This document shows, piece after piece, positions 1-10,138 of a DNA stretch of 64,000 bases. The stretch comes from Alopecurus myosuroides (taxonomy: Eukaryota; Streptophyta; Magnoliopsida; Poales; Poaceae): the NCBI GenBank assembly GCA_028641055.1, contig CM054060.1:210452445-210516444 (forward strand). The letters run 5' to 3'. Both the position numbers and the translations under genes were made by a program. The first letter of the stretch is position 1; each line of letters opens with the position of its first letter. Under the pieces are notes generated by a model, which had not been told where the DNA came from, did not search any database, and saw nothing but the letters and a program-made list of their open reading frames with translations.

Positions 1-358
1 GTGGTCCGTACTCGGTCGTATTTATGCGATAGCGACGACGTCGAGTAGTTCAGTGATCGTTGGCTTGCCAGGCTTTTGTTGAGTTCTGCAGTGATGAGTT
101 GCACGATCTACCAGCACGAGGAATTTGATCTAAACTCGAGGTTTTAGCAGCTATTAGCGATTTGATCTTCACTCGGGTTTTAGCACGAGGGATCTACCAG
201 CGATAATATACCTTAAAAGTTTACGAAACAAACTAAACCTTAACAAGTCCAGGAAACAAACGAAATTACAATCCAACCAGACAAAATAAGAAGTTCATAG
301 GCCTAGCTCAGCAGCAGCCTTGTCTCTTCACCAACAATGCATATCCTTTGCTCCGGTT
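1..358. other. 3' flank of the B3-domain gene
   Basis: This stretch lies downstream of the minus-strand B3 gene stop codon and probably holds its 3' UTR. It contains an imperfect local duplication around 100-200 (GATCTACCAGC and TTTGATCT recur). I see no other gene. Confidence 0.4.
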
Positions 359-616
359 CTATATCACCCCCATCTCAATGACCGCCTCCAACCTAGGGTC
401 ATCAGTCTCTCTCACAATGATCAAAACAGGTTGTTGATTATGAAAATTATTGCCTTGGACGAAAACCATCCACACCAGCTTGTCTAGGATAATGCGGCCG
501 TCGGTTTTCTTATTGTAAGAAATGGTGGTGACATGCTCTTCTGCTCTAAGTCGTAGGCCAACCCTGCCATGATTCCTCAGGCCAGCGTGTTCCCCTATCA
601 ACTTCGGTAGTTTCTA
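359..616 (-). CDS. B3 gene, last exon (second B3-like segment)
   Basis: The exon starts after a CTTAG acceptor at 617-621 and reads KLPKLIGEHAGL, then GRVGLRLRAEE, then TDGRIIL and FVQGNNF, ending at TAG 359-361. The spacing of the LP, GRV.L, DGR and F...N elements matches a B3 domain, though the usual W is preceded by KLV and the GD motif is weak. The reading phase agrees with the upstream exon ending at 709. A diverged B3 repeat is the best reading. Confidence 0.55.
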
Positions 617-708
617 AGCATGAAAGATAACATACCATGTTAGCAGACCTTCTCATGGTTCTTGGAAATTTACGTGCAAAAAGAGGAGGGCGTCTTATAG
701 ATACATAC

Positions 709-1079
709 CATAGTATAGTGCTGCAAGTTTGTGACGGTGAAACGAGTCACAAAAGGAAGCCCAACATAGGGTCCAAGGGGTAGAAGCCAGGCCAGGCGGT
801 TCTTCTCGTGATTGTCGATATTGGCTCTTTGGCCATATACGATGTTGGCATCATCATGCCTCTCATCAGCAGAATTGTCAGAATCCTCATCATGGACCTC
901 ATCATCAGAATTGCTAGAATCCCCATCATGCATCTCATCATTAGAATTGCTAGAATCCTCATCATGCATCTCATCATCAGAACTGCCATCTACGCTGCAA
1001 ACTGAGTCATCTTCGCTTGAAACTGAGTCATCTTTGATTGAAATGCAAAGTGAGTCATCTTGGGCATCACCAATAATAG
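709..1079 (-). CDS. B3 gene, 3' part of the interrupted exon (acidic linker)
   Basis: The open frame starts at the retroelement junction and continues, in phase, the frame of the exon at 13996-13775 across one copy of the AATAG duplication. It encodes an acidic linker with three imperfect copies of a DDEMHDEDSSNS-like unit (about 910-1000), then a hydrophobic stretch (LAWLLPLGPYVGLPF) leading to a GTATGT donor at 708. The linker probably separates two B3 domains and may act in transcriptional activation; that role is inferred from composition only. Confidence 0.6.
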
Positions 1080-1570
1080 TGTCGAAGTTCTGACTCCACA
1101 AATCCCTCAGGTGACCCTATCGGGTTTCGACTAGGAGAAGTCATGAGCGCTGGTGAAATCGTCGGCTTGACAGGGGGCGAGATTTACCCAGGTTCGGGGC
1201 CCTCGAGGAGGTAAAACCCTTAATCCTGCCTTCTGCTGATCTGTATTGGATGATTAGATCGGTTACAGGTTGCTCGAATCGAGAGTAGATCTCGAGTTCC
1301 GAGGCTTTTTGGTCGTGTGGTATTACTTGGTCCTCTCCTTGGGGGCTCTCCTGGCCTTATATAGATGGCCAGGTCTCGAGTTCTACCCGGAGAGGACTCA
1401 AACCCTAGCTGGGTCGGTTACAAATGTCCTAACTTAACCCACAAGTTGATGCGGGTGGGCTTCACATGGGCCTTCTAGAGTACTCCAAGGACGCTTCCTT
1501 TTGGGCCTTGACCAGAAGGCCTGAGAGGGGGTGTCCTTACCCGCAGGGTCCAGGATCCATATCTTCGTCA
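1080..1570 (-). repeat. 3' LTR of the Tat element
   Basis: 491 bp, TG...CA ends, co-linear with the copy at 13284-13774. The four visible differences are near 1232, 1314, 1318 and 1441. One of them removes a short upstream ATG that is present in the 5' LTR. Confidence 0.95.
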
Positions 1571-1582
1571 GTAGCCCCCGAG
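1571..1582 (-). other. Polypurine tract of the Tat element
   Basis: On the minus strand the bases next to the 3' LTR read CTCGGGGGCTAC, the expected plus-strand primer position. The second Tat element has the closely related TGGGGACTAC at the same place. Confidence 0.75.
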
Positions 1583-2677
1583 CGCGTGCTTGACTGGGGC
1601 TTTTCCGGTCGAGTAGGCGGTCAAACTCTCCTTATTTTTATGGAAGATTGCTCTGACAGTCATTGTTTTTCCAAAGGATGTGTTCCCTGTATCATGGGTC
1701 ATCACGCTCGAGTATCGAGCAATATAAGTGCCTGTTTTTACGGCTTTTTTCGCAGAAGGATGTGGCACAGTAGCTTGGCTCTCCCGAGAGATCGGGGCCA
1801 ATTAATTGCGACTAGGGCAAAAACATTCCTGGCCTACTCAGATTCGAGACCTCCGACTCGAACCCGATAAGGTGATTGTTGCGACTGGGCCGTTGTGGAC
1901 TTATCGAATCGAACTTAACCTATGGGGGTACCCGGCGCGTCCGCTAGGATTTTTCTTCGTGTTGTTGACACGGAATTATACCGGAGGACGCAGCTTTTGA
2001 GTGCGATTCCAGGCCCAAAAGAGAGATCTTTTCGGGTCTTACCTTCATATTCGAAGAATACGGCATCCGGATGTGCCTAGTCGGCTGAACAATCCAGGTT
2101 CTTATGATGTAAGATTATCATGTGTAGGAGAGGTAGGTTTTTCCTACCCGATTGATTTGTTTGAGCTCCATACGAAAGAAATTTCGTGCTGGAAGAAAAA
2201 CTAAGCCCGTATGAAAGAGTTTTCATGTTCGGGATGCTGTGCCCATACGAAAGAGTTTTCGTGCATAGGGTATTTTTCTCTTTGTTCGAAGAGGTCTTGC
2301 TTTATGAACTGTTCATGGAAAAGTTGCTTTTATCCGAAGGAATTGATATTCATACGAAGATAATTTTGCGTTTGAACTTCCACTCGAAAAGATTTTGGTT
2401 TTGAATGACGAATGCCATGACGTCATGGCGCACTCCTCTTCTCCCGATGGGACGTGACGGAGTGGCAGCAGATGGTGGCCCACCTTGTCAGCTTTTTGAC
2501 CGGGAAACGAGACGTCGTTCCCGGTTTTTACGCGAGACGCGCAGTAAATGCGCACGATCTTCTGTTAAGATCGTGGCACGAAACAGCGCTGGCCGCCGCT
2601 TCGTTTCATCCTCACGCGTGGCGGCCGTGATAGGCGCCACGTAGCGCATCGTACGGCTGAGATCGCCTCGCCCCGTG
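1583..2677. other. Non-coding region upstream of the antisense gene
   Basis: No protein of known type was found. Between 2168 and 2265 there are three near-identical short inverted repeats of the form TACGAAAGAG-TTTTCGTG, each able to fold into a small hairpin, spaced about 40 bp apart. The region probably includes regulatory sequence for the plus-strand gene. Confidence 0.4.
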
Positions 2678-2685
2678 TATAAATA
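2678..2685 (+). promoter_or_regulatory. TATA box of the antisense gene
   Basis: TATAAATA lies about 100 bp before the ATG at 2787. It faces away from the element's 3' LTR, so the plus-strand gene has its own core promoter inside the retrotransposon. Confidence 0.65.
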
Positions 2686-2786
2686 CGGGTGTTAGCGCTG
2701 CGGTAAAACTTTCCCAGCTCTCTGTCTTCATCTTCTTCCTCGCGCCCATCTTCGTCTTCCCCGCGCTCGAGCTCGTGCTGCAAGCA

Positions 2787-5700
2787 ATGGCTGGCGGAAA
2801 AAGACGCGGTGCTGCCGGCGCTGCATCCGGTGAACCTTCCGCGCAACCCGCGCCCCGCGCCGGCGACTGGCGCTCCCCCAACACCACCGCGAAAAGCATC
2901 AAGGAGATGCAGCGGGAGGGGTTGCTGCCGGCGGAGACGGAGAAGCGAGTCCGTCTTGGGAAAAAGGAAGAGGTACCCAATCCTCAATCGAATGAGCGCG
3001 TGGTCTTTGTGGACCACGTGACTCGAGGCCTTTCTTTTCCCCTTCACCCCTTCTTCCTCGGGTTGCTGTGTGTCTATGGCATACAGCTTCACGATCTCCC
3101 CCCGAACGCGGTGCAGCACATTTCGTGCTTCATCGTGTTCTGCGAATGCTATCTCGGCATTCGCCCGCACTGGGCGTTGTGGAAGGCGCTCTTCAAGGTC
3201 CGGATCTTCCGCGAGAGATCGCGGGTGGAGTCCGAGCTTGGCGAACCGCTTCGCACGGGCGGCTTCGGGATCCAAGCTCGACAAGAAGGCAGCTACTTCA
3301 ACATGCATTTCGTCGACTCCGCTCAAAGCTGGCGGAAAAGGTGGTTCTACGTCATCGACAACAGCTCGGGTGGGATTGTAGAGTTCCACCCGTTCGCTGT
3401 TCTGACAAGGCGAAAGTCTTGGGGGCACAAGATGTCAGCCGAAGAGACTCAGACCGTTGCGCCTTTACTCGCAAGAGTAGCTGCTCTCCGGGACCAGACC
3501 GCGGGAGTTGTGCTCAACGGTAAGTCGCGAGGAACTTTCGAATGTAGAATTCGAGAAGAAAATCGCGGGTATCACCTGACTGAAGGTGGGGGAGAAATTC
3601 CCCGATTGCTCTGTTGAAGCCTTCGCCGCTTCAAACCCTCCCCCAGCCGAGGTTAGTTTCTTCTTTTTTCGTCTTTGAGTTGTTCCTTTTTCTCGTTCTA
3701 AGTCCTAGTCGATAAGGTTTTTCTTGTCTTCTTCTTGCCTTTGCAGAGCCTAGCTATGGCGGACTGCTACCCGCCAACTACGGGGGAAGCCGCCTCAGAG
3801 CAAGTGTCGAGTCATCAAGACGGCGCGATTGACACCAGCGTCGCCAACGCCTCTTCGAGTTCAGAACACGATTCTTCGGATGACGTTGAGGACTCGAATG
3901 GCGCTCCGACGAAACGTCGTCGGGTAGATGAGGACGAGGCTACTTCGAAGGATAAATCCTTGGAAGCATCGCCCAATCAAGCTCCTGTCCATGCGACTCT
4001 ACTTCGCTCCCTTGCTCCTTCGCCTTCGTTCCCAGTGATGACGCCCGCTTGGAACGCGGACTTGCTGGATGACGACGAGGATGACGAGTAAGTGCTTATT
4101 CCTTAATCTTGGTCGAACATTTTCCGTGCTTCAATATCGATTGTTTCTATCTTTCGGTGCAGTCTGCAGACGATCAGTCCTCGCAGGTACGCCGCTGCCG
4201 TTCCTCCCGAAAAGAGGAATAAGGCCAAGGATGTGGGTGAAACTCCCACCGCGGGCACCGTCCAAAATTCCCCCAGAGCAGCCCCCGAAGCCGCGACGGT
4301 GGTACGCGAAGCTCCCAGCTTTGCCGCCAGGACTTCTGCTTTTAAGGAGGTGACGGATAGCTCCGCGGACCCGCTCTCTCGTGCCTCCGGCCAGGTAAAC
4401 TTCATCTTCCGTCTTCAGAAAATATTTTATCGGGTGCACGACAGTGCTCCCGATGGGAGTAGCCCCCGAGGCTGTAGTCGACCGCATGTGATCGGCCACA
4501 GGCTCAAAGTCTAGCTTAATTTTTCTTCATGATTTCATTTTTATCGGGTGCACGACAGTGCTCCCGATGGGAGTAGCCCCCGAGGCTGTAGTCGATTGTA
4601 AATAATCGGGTACAGACTCTAATTTAATCCTTTTAACTCTTTTGTCTTCGTACTTTTGCAGTCGCTTATTGATTCTCTTGCGGCGATTGGTCGCCGCGTC
4701 GTTCTCGCCGAGTCGGATTGCGAGTCGCTTCGAGCGGACCGTAGTCGACTTCAGACTGAAAACGTTCTTCTCAAGGGTAAGCTTTATCATCTCCCTGTCC
4801 TCTGCACTATGTTCATTCTTGAGTTTTAACAAGCATCTTTTTGCAGCTCGACTTGAATTTGCAGAATCCGAAAAGGTCAAACTCTCTGAGCAGGTAACTG
4901 CTCGGGAGGCTGACCTGACGGCCATTCGACAAGAGCTAGAGGCTTCCCGCATGCAATCAGAAGATTTTGGTCGACAGCTTGCAGATGCGCGGAAGTCCTT
5001 GAAGGAGTTAGAGAAAGCTGGCAGTAAGGCCGACAACGACATTGTCGGGTTCATCCGTCCCCTTGCTGAGCGCTTCGCGGGTAAGTGTGTTGGGTTTCTC
5101 GACTTTGATTCCTCATTTCGCTGTACTTTGCTAAGTGTTTTTTCCTTCCTTTGCAGGTCTTCTGGATGTTCCTCTAGAGATCCCTGGACTCCAGCGGGTG
5201 GATGTGGTAACCGACACACTTGCCCAGCTTAAAAGGCACGCTGATGGAGTTCTCTCCATGATCAATGATGCTACTCAAGTGCTGGGGCAACTGCACGGTC
5301 GCCTCCTCGCCAACGCCACTCCTGCACCCGCGCTAGATGATCTGTTGAAGGTCTTCTCAGAAGGCAAACTTCTGGATGCCTTCGCGGTCGCACAGGCGGA
5401 ATCTGGTGCGAAGACCGCGATACAATTCGCTTTGGCGCATGGAGTCGAAGGTTTGGAGGAGGCGTACACATCTCTTCCAGTCGACCCCTCCACGGGCAAA
5501 AAGGTACGGCTCTCTCGTTTTGGCGAGCAAGCCGCTATTCTTGCTCGGAAGCTGTCTGAGATTTTTGCTCGGCTGCGGGGAGGGGCGACTGCTGCCAGCG
5601 GGAGCACCAATGTAGCTTCATAGCTTTTTTTCTTTTTTTTTTCTCCTTGAATGTAATGAACCTTGGGATGTATTCTCGTACCTTTGTTGTCTTTAATCGA

Positions 5701-6645
5701 AGAAAATTCATCTTGCAATTTGTTCCCTTTGTTTGTGCATTGTCTCCCGATGGGAGTAGCCCCCGAGCGTTTGTCAAATATGCGACTAGAATTGACTCAA
5801 GTAGGGCATCTTACTTCTTTCATTTTATGCTTCCAGGCTACTGGGTCTGTCGCGGAAACGTCGGGTGGATGTGGTACTCCAGTAAATCCACTTGTTGCCG
5901 CTGTTGGCACTTTTGCGGGCCTTCGTGATAAGGTCCAGGAGGGTGAGCGCAAGCTAACAGCTATGCGCGGGATAGCCGATGTGGCGAAGTCCAAGCAGAA
6001 ATTGGCAGCTGAACGCGAACAATTTCTGATGGATGAGCTGGCTGTAGTCGCAAGGGGCTTGCTTTGTAAGTAGTGCAGCCCCCGTGTCTTTTTCTTCCTT
6101 GTTTCCTTATCTGACTGAGTGTGTTTTTGTCTTCAGTCGTTAATCCGGATGACAGGGAAGAAAATCAGTGGGTAGAGAATCACATCCTTCAAGGGGCTAG
6201 TAGCTCCAAACCTCATGCGAACAATTTTTGGTTTGATCGCAGTCGGGGTTTTGTGATGGCCACCTTGAAATTTCGAGTCCGCCAGGCGAGAATTCTCGTG
6301 AGTTCGTTTCACGAGGTCTTGGTTGCGATGAACGCTGCATTTTACCCACTTGAAAAAGGTCCCGAGGACTGGGGTTATCTTCTCAGTTTGTTTGGACGTG
6401 AAGGAGAAGTTCACGCGTGTGTGCGCAATCAGATGACGTGCGGCGCGATTGTAGCTCTCTCTTTTGTCCGCATATGGCATCCTGAGATAGATGTTAACTC
6501 CGTTGCTCGGCGCCCAGATTATGCAATCGAGTTTATCTCGCCGTACTATGATGCTGTACGTCCTGCGGCGGAGAAGATTATCCGAATGACCTCTGAAGAG
6601 GTAGATAGAGTTTTGGCGACTGAGAATGCTCAGCACTTTGACTGA
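2787..6645 (+). CDS. Spliced antisense gene of the Tat element (putative gypsy-type transposon family)
   Basis: Likely exons are 2787-3519, 3747-4087, 4163-4394, 4662-4776, 4847-5080, 5157 to about 5613 (or the stop at 5623), 5837-6065 and 6137-6645, most with GTAAG donors and TTGCAG-type acceptors. Exon 1 encodes the conserved opening seen in grass gypsy antisense proteins (FVDHVTRGLSFPLHPFF, then GIQLHDLPPNAVQHISCF). An acidic low-complexity part, a coiled coil (EQVTAREADLTAIRQE region) and an alpha-helical C-terminus follow. The second Tat element encodes a homologue in the same antisense position. Function is unknown. Extra antisense genes between pol and the 3' LTR are an established trait of Tat elements. 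It could be two genes if the stop at 5623 is used. Confidence 0.7.
4428..4640. repeat. 115-bp tandem duplication inside an intron of the antisense gene
   Basis: Two copies start ATCGGGTGCACGACAGTGC, at about 4428 and 4543. Each contains the motif GTAGCCCCCGAG (4459-4470 and 4573-4584), the complement of the element's polypurine tract. Confidence 0.8.
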
Positions 6646-6928
6646 TTTTCGGATGTAAATATCCTGTAATCTGTTTATAGTTTGTAAAAAACTGTTGTAA
6701 GGTGTATAACCTTGTATTTGATGTTGTTTCTTTGTGATGCTTAGTTGTAGGGTAGCCCCCGTGTGTTTTAGGGGGTGTGTACCTGTAACTTGTAGCATGT
6801 AAAGAATGAGAAACTTCGAGTGAATATGATGAAGGAATCGCGTCTTTATTGCAATGACTGAGAAGCCATGTATTCGAACTACAGGACTGGCTAGTATAGC
6901 CTTATTTTTGTTGTGATAACAAATAAAC
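6646..6928. other. Convergent 3' ends of pol and the antisense gene
   Basis: No gene is seen. The plus-strand gene ends at 6645 and the minus-strand pol frame ends at 6929. The AT-rich spacer holds a further PPT-like copy, GTAGCCCCCGTG (6752-6763). The two transcripts would be convergent and could overlap here. Confidence 0.5.
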
Positions 6929-9900
6929 CTAAGGATAAAATTTGCGGAGGTGTGCAATGTTCCACGGATTGGAGTAAACCCCTCCGGTCGCTGGATTCTT
7001 TAGCCTGTAGGCTCCGCCTGGGATGACTTCATGTATGATGAAGGGTCCTTCCCAAGGTGGCTCGAGCTTGTGTCCTTCCTTCTGTTTGAGCCGCAGCACC
7101 AGATCCCCAACCGCGAATGCTCTGTGGCGTATGCGGCGACTGTGATAGTTGCGCAAGGATTGCTGATATACTGCGGATCTTGCGAGTGCGATGTCGCGCA
7201 TTTCGTCGAGTGCATCCATATCTTCTGCGAGCGCCTTGTTGGAAGTTTCTTCGCTGTAGGCTACAACTCGTGGGGCGCTGAATCGAACGTCCTCGGGAAG
7301 GACTGCTTCTGCCCCGTATACCATGAAGAATGGCGTGTACTTCGTTGATCGATTAGGAGTTGTGCGCAGGCTCCAGAGTACGGAGGGTAGCTCTTCCGCC
7401 CAATGTCCTGCGGCGGGGTGTAGACGATCGAGTAGTCGCTTCTTGATGCCCATCGATCTTTCGACTTGTCCGTTCGTTTGCGGGTGAGCGACTGAGGCAA
7501 ATTTGAAATTGATGCCTTTTTCCTCGCAGAATTGTTGTGTCTCCTTTGCTGTGAAATTTGTACCGTTATCTGTAATGATGTCGTGTGGCACACCAAATCT
7601 ACATATAATGGAGTCGAGAAACTTGACGGCGCATTGGGCGCTTGCTGAGGTTACTGGCATAGCCTCGATCCATTTGGTGAACTTGTCGACTGCGACCAGT
7701 AAGTGTGTGTATCCACCTGGCGTGGACTTGCGTAGTGGCCCAACCATATCTAGCCCCCATTGTGCAAAGGGCCAAGCTATTGGTATCATGTGTAGTTCCG
7801 TAGCAGGGGCGTGTGGCCTTGGTGCGAATCGCTGGCAGGCGTCGCATCGTTCGACCAGGCTTTTTGCATCGTTGGCTGCTGTTAGCCAGTAAAATCCTGC
7901 TCGGAAAGCTTTTCCCATTATTGTTTTCCAGCTAGCATGATGTCCGCAGTCTCCTTGGTGTATGTCCTGGAGCAATTCCTTGCCGTCTTCGGGTGCGATG
8001 CAACGCTGAAGTATTCCCGAGATACTTTGCTTGTATAATTCTCCGTTGACTACTCGAAAGGACTTGCTACGCCTGATTATCTGTCGAGCCTCACGTGGGT
8101 CGGCCGGGAGCTGTCTGTGGAGCAGGTAGTCGAGATATTTCTGCGTCCAGACTGGCTCGACCATGAAAACCTGTCGTGATATATTGTGAATAAGCTCGAT
8201 AAGCGCGACCTGTGGGCTGACCTCTGTTTCTGGCGCTGCTGCAGCTTTCTTCACTTTGACTGATCGCTTGATCATCCGTTCGAAGTATATTCCTGGGGGT
8301 ATAGGTGTATTCGTGGAACCCATGTTTGCCAGTCTATCTGCTTCTTCGTTGCTAGATCTTGCAATGTGTTTCAGCTCGCAGCCTTTAAAGCTTCCTTCGA
8401 GTAGGTTGTACATGTCACGATATGCGACCATGTTTTCAGCGATGGCGTCGCATTCTTTCATCGTTTGCTGCACTATGAGATTGGAATCACCGTAGATCAT
8501 TAATCGGGTAGCTCCACAGGCGATTGCCATCTTCATCCCGTGCAACAGGGCTTCATATTCTGCGTCGTTGTTTGAGGCTGGATCGTCTGGTGGAAAGTCC
8601 AGTCGCAGGACGTATTGCAGCTTGTCTCCCCGAGGAGAAATAAGAACGATTCCAGCTCCTGCTCCTTCGTTTCTCTTGGATCCGTCGAAGTACATTATCC
8701 AATTGCTCGTGTACTCGGGTGGTCCGGGCGTTTGTAGCTCTGTCCATTCGCTGAGGAATTCCACGAGTACTTGAGATTTGACTGCTTTTCGTTCTGTATA
8801 GGTGATGTCCCAGGCGCCCAACTCGATGCTCCATTTTGCTATTCTTCCGGATGCCATAGGGTTGTTCATGATTGTCCCGAGTGACGCATCATTAACCACT
8901 GTAATGGTATGTTCCTGGAAATAATGTTTGAGCTTTCGGGCTGTGAGAACAACTCCATACGCCAGCTTCTGATAATGAGGGTATCGTTGCTTGCATGGCG
9001 AGAGCACTTCGCTGATGTAATATATTGGTCGTTGGACTCCGTATGCTTTGCCGTCTTCAGGTCGTTCGACCATGATTGTTGTGCTGATGACCTGGTTTGT
9101 AGCGGCTAGGTATAGTAGGAGCGGCTCCCTTTCTTGCGGTGTTGCAAGGACGCGCCTGCTTTGCAGCGATCGCTTCAGGTCTGCGAACGCTTGTTTAGCT
9201 TCGGGTGTCCACTCGAATTTGTCCGTCTTCTTTAGTAATTTGTAGAAGGGTAACGCTTGCTCTCCCAATCGTGCGATGAACCTGCTTAGGGCGGCTAGTC
9301 GTCCTGCGAGCTGCTGGACTCCGCGTAGATTGGTTGGCTCTTTCATAGTCAGGATGGCTTGTATTTTTTCCGGGTTGGCTTCAATGCCTCTGGCGGATAC
9401 CAGGTACCCGAGGAGTTTTCCTGCAGGGACGCCAAAAACGCGTTTGGTCGGATTGAGCTTGATCCGATATGCATTAAGGGCGTCGAACGTTTCTCTGATG
9501 TCCTCAAGGAGTGTGTACTCTACTCGAGTTTTGATGACGATGTCGTCGACGTACACTTGTACGTTTTTGCCAATGAGATTGGCGAGGCATCTCTGCATGC
9601 AGCGCTGATATGTTGCGCCTGCGTTCTTTAGCCCGAAGGGCATTGTCGTGTAGCAGTAGACACCGTGGGGTGTGATGAATGCCGTCTTCTCTTCGTCTTC
9701 CTTTTTCATTCGTATCTGATTGTATCCCGAATAGGCGTCCAGGAAGGAGAGGTGTTGGCAGCCTGCCGTAGAGTCCACGATCTGGTCGATTCGTGGTAGA
9801 GGAAAGTTGTCCTTGGGGCAGTGCTTATTCAGCGATGTGTAGTCGATGCACACCCGAAGGATGTCCGTGTTCTTCTTGGGGACTAGCACCGGGTTTGCCA

Positions 9901-10138
9901 ACCAGGTGGATATCTTGATCTCCCTAATAAAGTTGGCGGCTAGCAGTCTATTTATTTCTTCTACAAGCGCCTTTTGCTTGGGTTCTGAGAATCGTCGAGT
10001 CGTCTGTTTGATGGGTTTGGCATTAGGAAAGACTTCGAGTGAGTGCTCGGCAAACTCCCTGGGTATTCCTGGCATATCTGAGGGCTGCCAGGCAAAAATT
10101 TCCCAGTACTCACGGAGGAGTTTGACGAGCGCGCCTTC
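6929..10138 (-). CDS. pol: Pol: reverse transcriptase, gypsy RNase H, archaeal-type RNase H and integrase
   Basis: The frame is open from just after the UAG at 10139-10141; the first ATG is at 10075. Numbering from that ATG, RT runs from about 30 to 250 with YVDD at 175-178. A gypsy-type RNase H follows (about 286-445) but its catalytic positions look lost (YLAATN where a DAS is usual, QKLAYG where EKEL is usual). A complete archaeal-type RNase H lies at 457-590 with candidate residues D463, E505, D529 and D579. Integrase has an HHCC-like finger (H705, H711, C743, C746) and a DDE triad (D775, D835, E871), and ends PWNIAHLRKFYP with no chromodomain. The polyprotein reverse-transcribes and integrates the element. 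It is in the same frame as Gag-protease, separated only by the UAG, and no other break is visible. Confidence 0.93.
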   Translation of the reverse strand, partial: EGALVKLLREYWEIFAWQPSDMPGIPREFAEHSLEVFPNAKPIKQTTRRFSEPKQKALVEEINRLLAANFIREIKISTWLANPVLVPKKNTDILRVCIDYTSLNKHCPKDNFPLPRIDQIVDSTAGCQHLSFLDAYSGYNQIRMKKEDEEKTAFITPHGVYCYTTMPFGLKNAGATYQRCMQRCLANLIGKNVQVYVDDIVIKTRVEYTLLEDIRETFDALNAYRIKLNPTKRVFGVPAGKLLGYLVSARGIEANPEKIQAILTMKEPTNLRGVQQLAGRLAALSRFIARLGEQALPFYKLLKKTDKFEWTPEAKQAFADLKRSLQSRRVLATPQEREPLLLYLAATNQVISTTIMVERPEDGKAYGVQRPIYYISEVLSPCKQRYPHYQKLAYGVVLTARKLKHYFQEHTITVVNDASLGTIMNNPMASGRIAKWSIELGAWDITYTERKAVKSQVLVEFLSEWTELQTPGPPEYTSNWIMYFDGSKRNEGAGAGIVLISPRGDKLQYVLRLDFPPDDPASNNDAEYEALLHGMKMAIACGATRLMIYGDSNLIVQQTMKECDAIAENMVAYRDMYNLLEGSFKGCELKHIARSSNEEADRLANMGSTNTPIPPGIYFERMIKRSVKVKKAAAAPETEVSPQVALIELIHNISRQVFMVEPVWTQKYLDYLLHRQLPADPREARQIIRRSKSFRVVNGELYKQSISGILQRCIAPEDGKELLQDIHQGDCGHHASWKTIMGKAFRAGFYWLTAANDAKSLVERCDACQRFAPRPHAPATELHMIPIAWPFAQWGLDMVGPLRKSTPGGYTHLLVAVDKFTKWIEAMPVTSASAQCAVKFLDSIICRFGVPHDIITDNGTNFTAKETQQFCEEKGINFKFASVAHPQTNGQVERSMGIKKRLLDRLHPAAGHWAEELPSVLWSLRTTPNRSTKYTPFFMVYGAEAVLPEDVRFSAPRVVAYSEETSNKALAEDMDALDEMRDIALARSAVYQQSLRNYHSRRIRHRAFAVGDLVLRLKQKEGHKLEPPWEGPFIIHEVIPGGAYRLKNPATGGVYSNPWNIAHLRKFYP

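Noticed and set aside
808..1093. Plus-strand ORFs opposite the acidic linker of the B3 gene
   Set aside because: They mirror the acidic repeat on the minus strand and carry no recognisable features.
2565..3428. 287-codon minus-strand ORF opposite exon 1 of the antisense gene
   Set aside because: It is a shadow of the conserved plus-strand exon; its residues are low complexity and match no family that I know.
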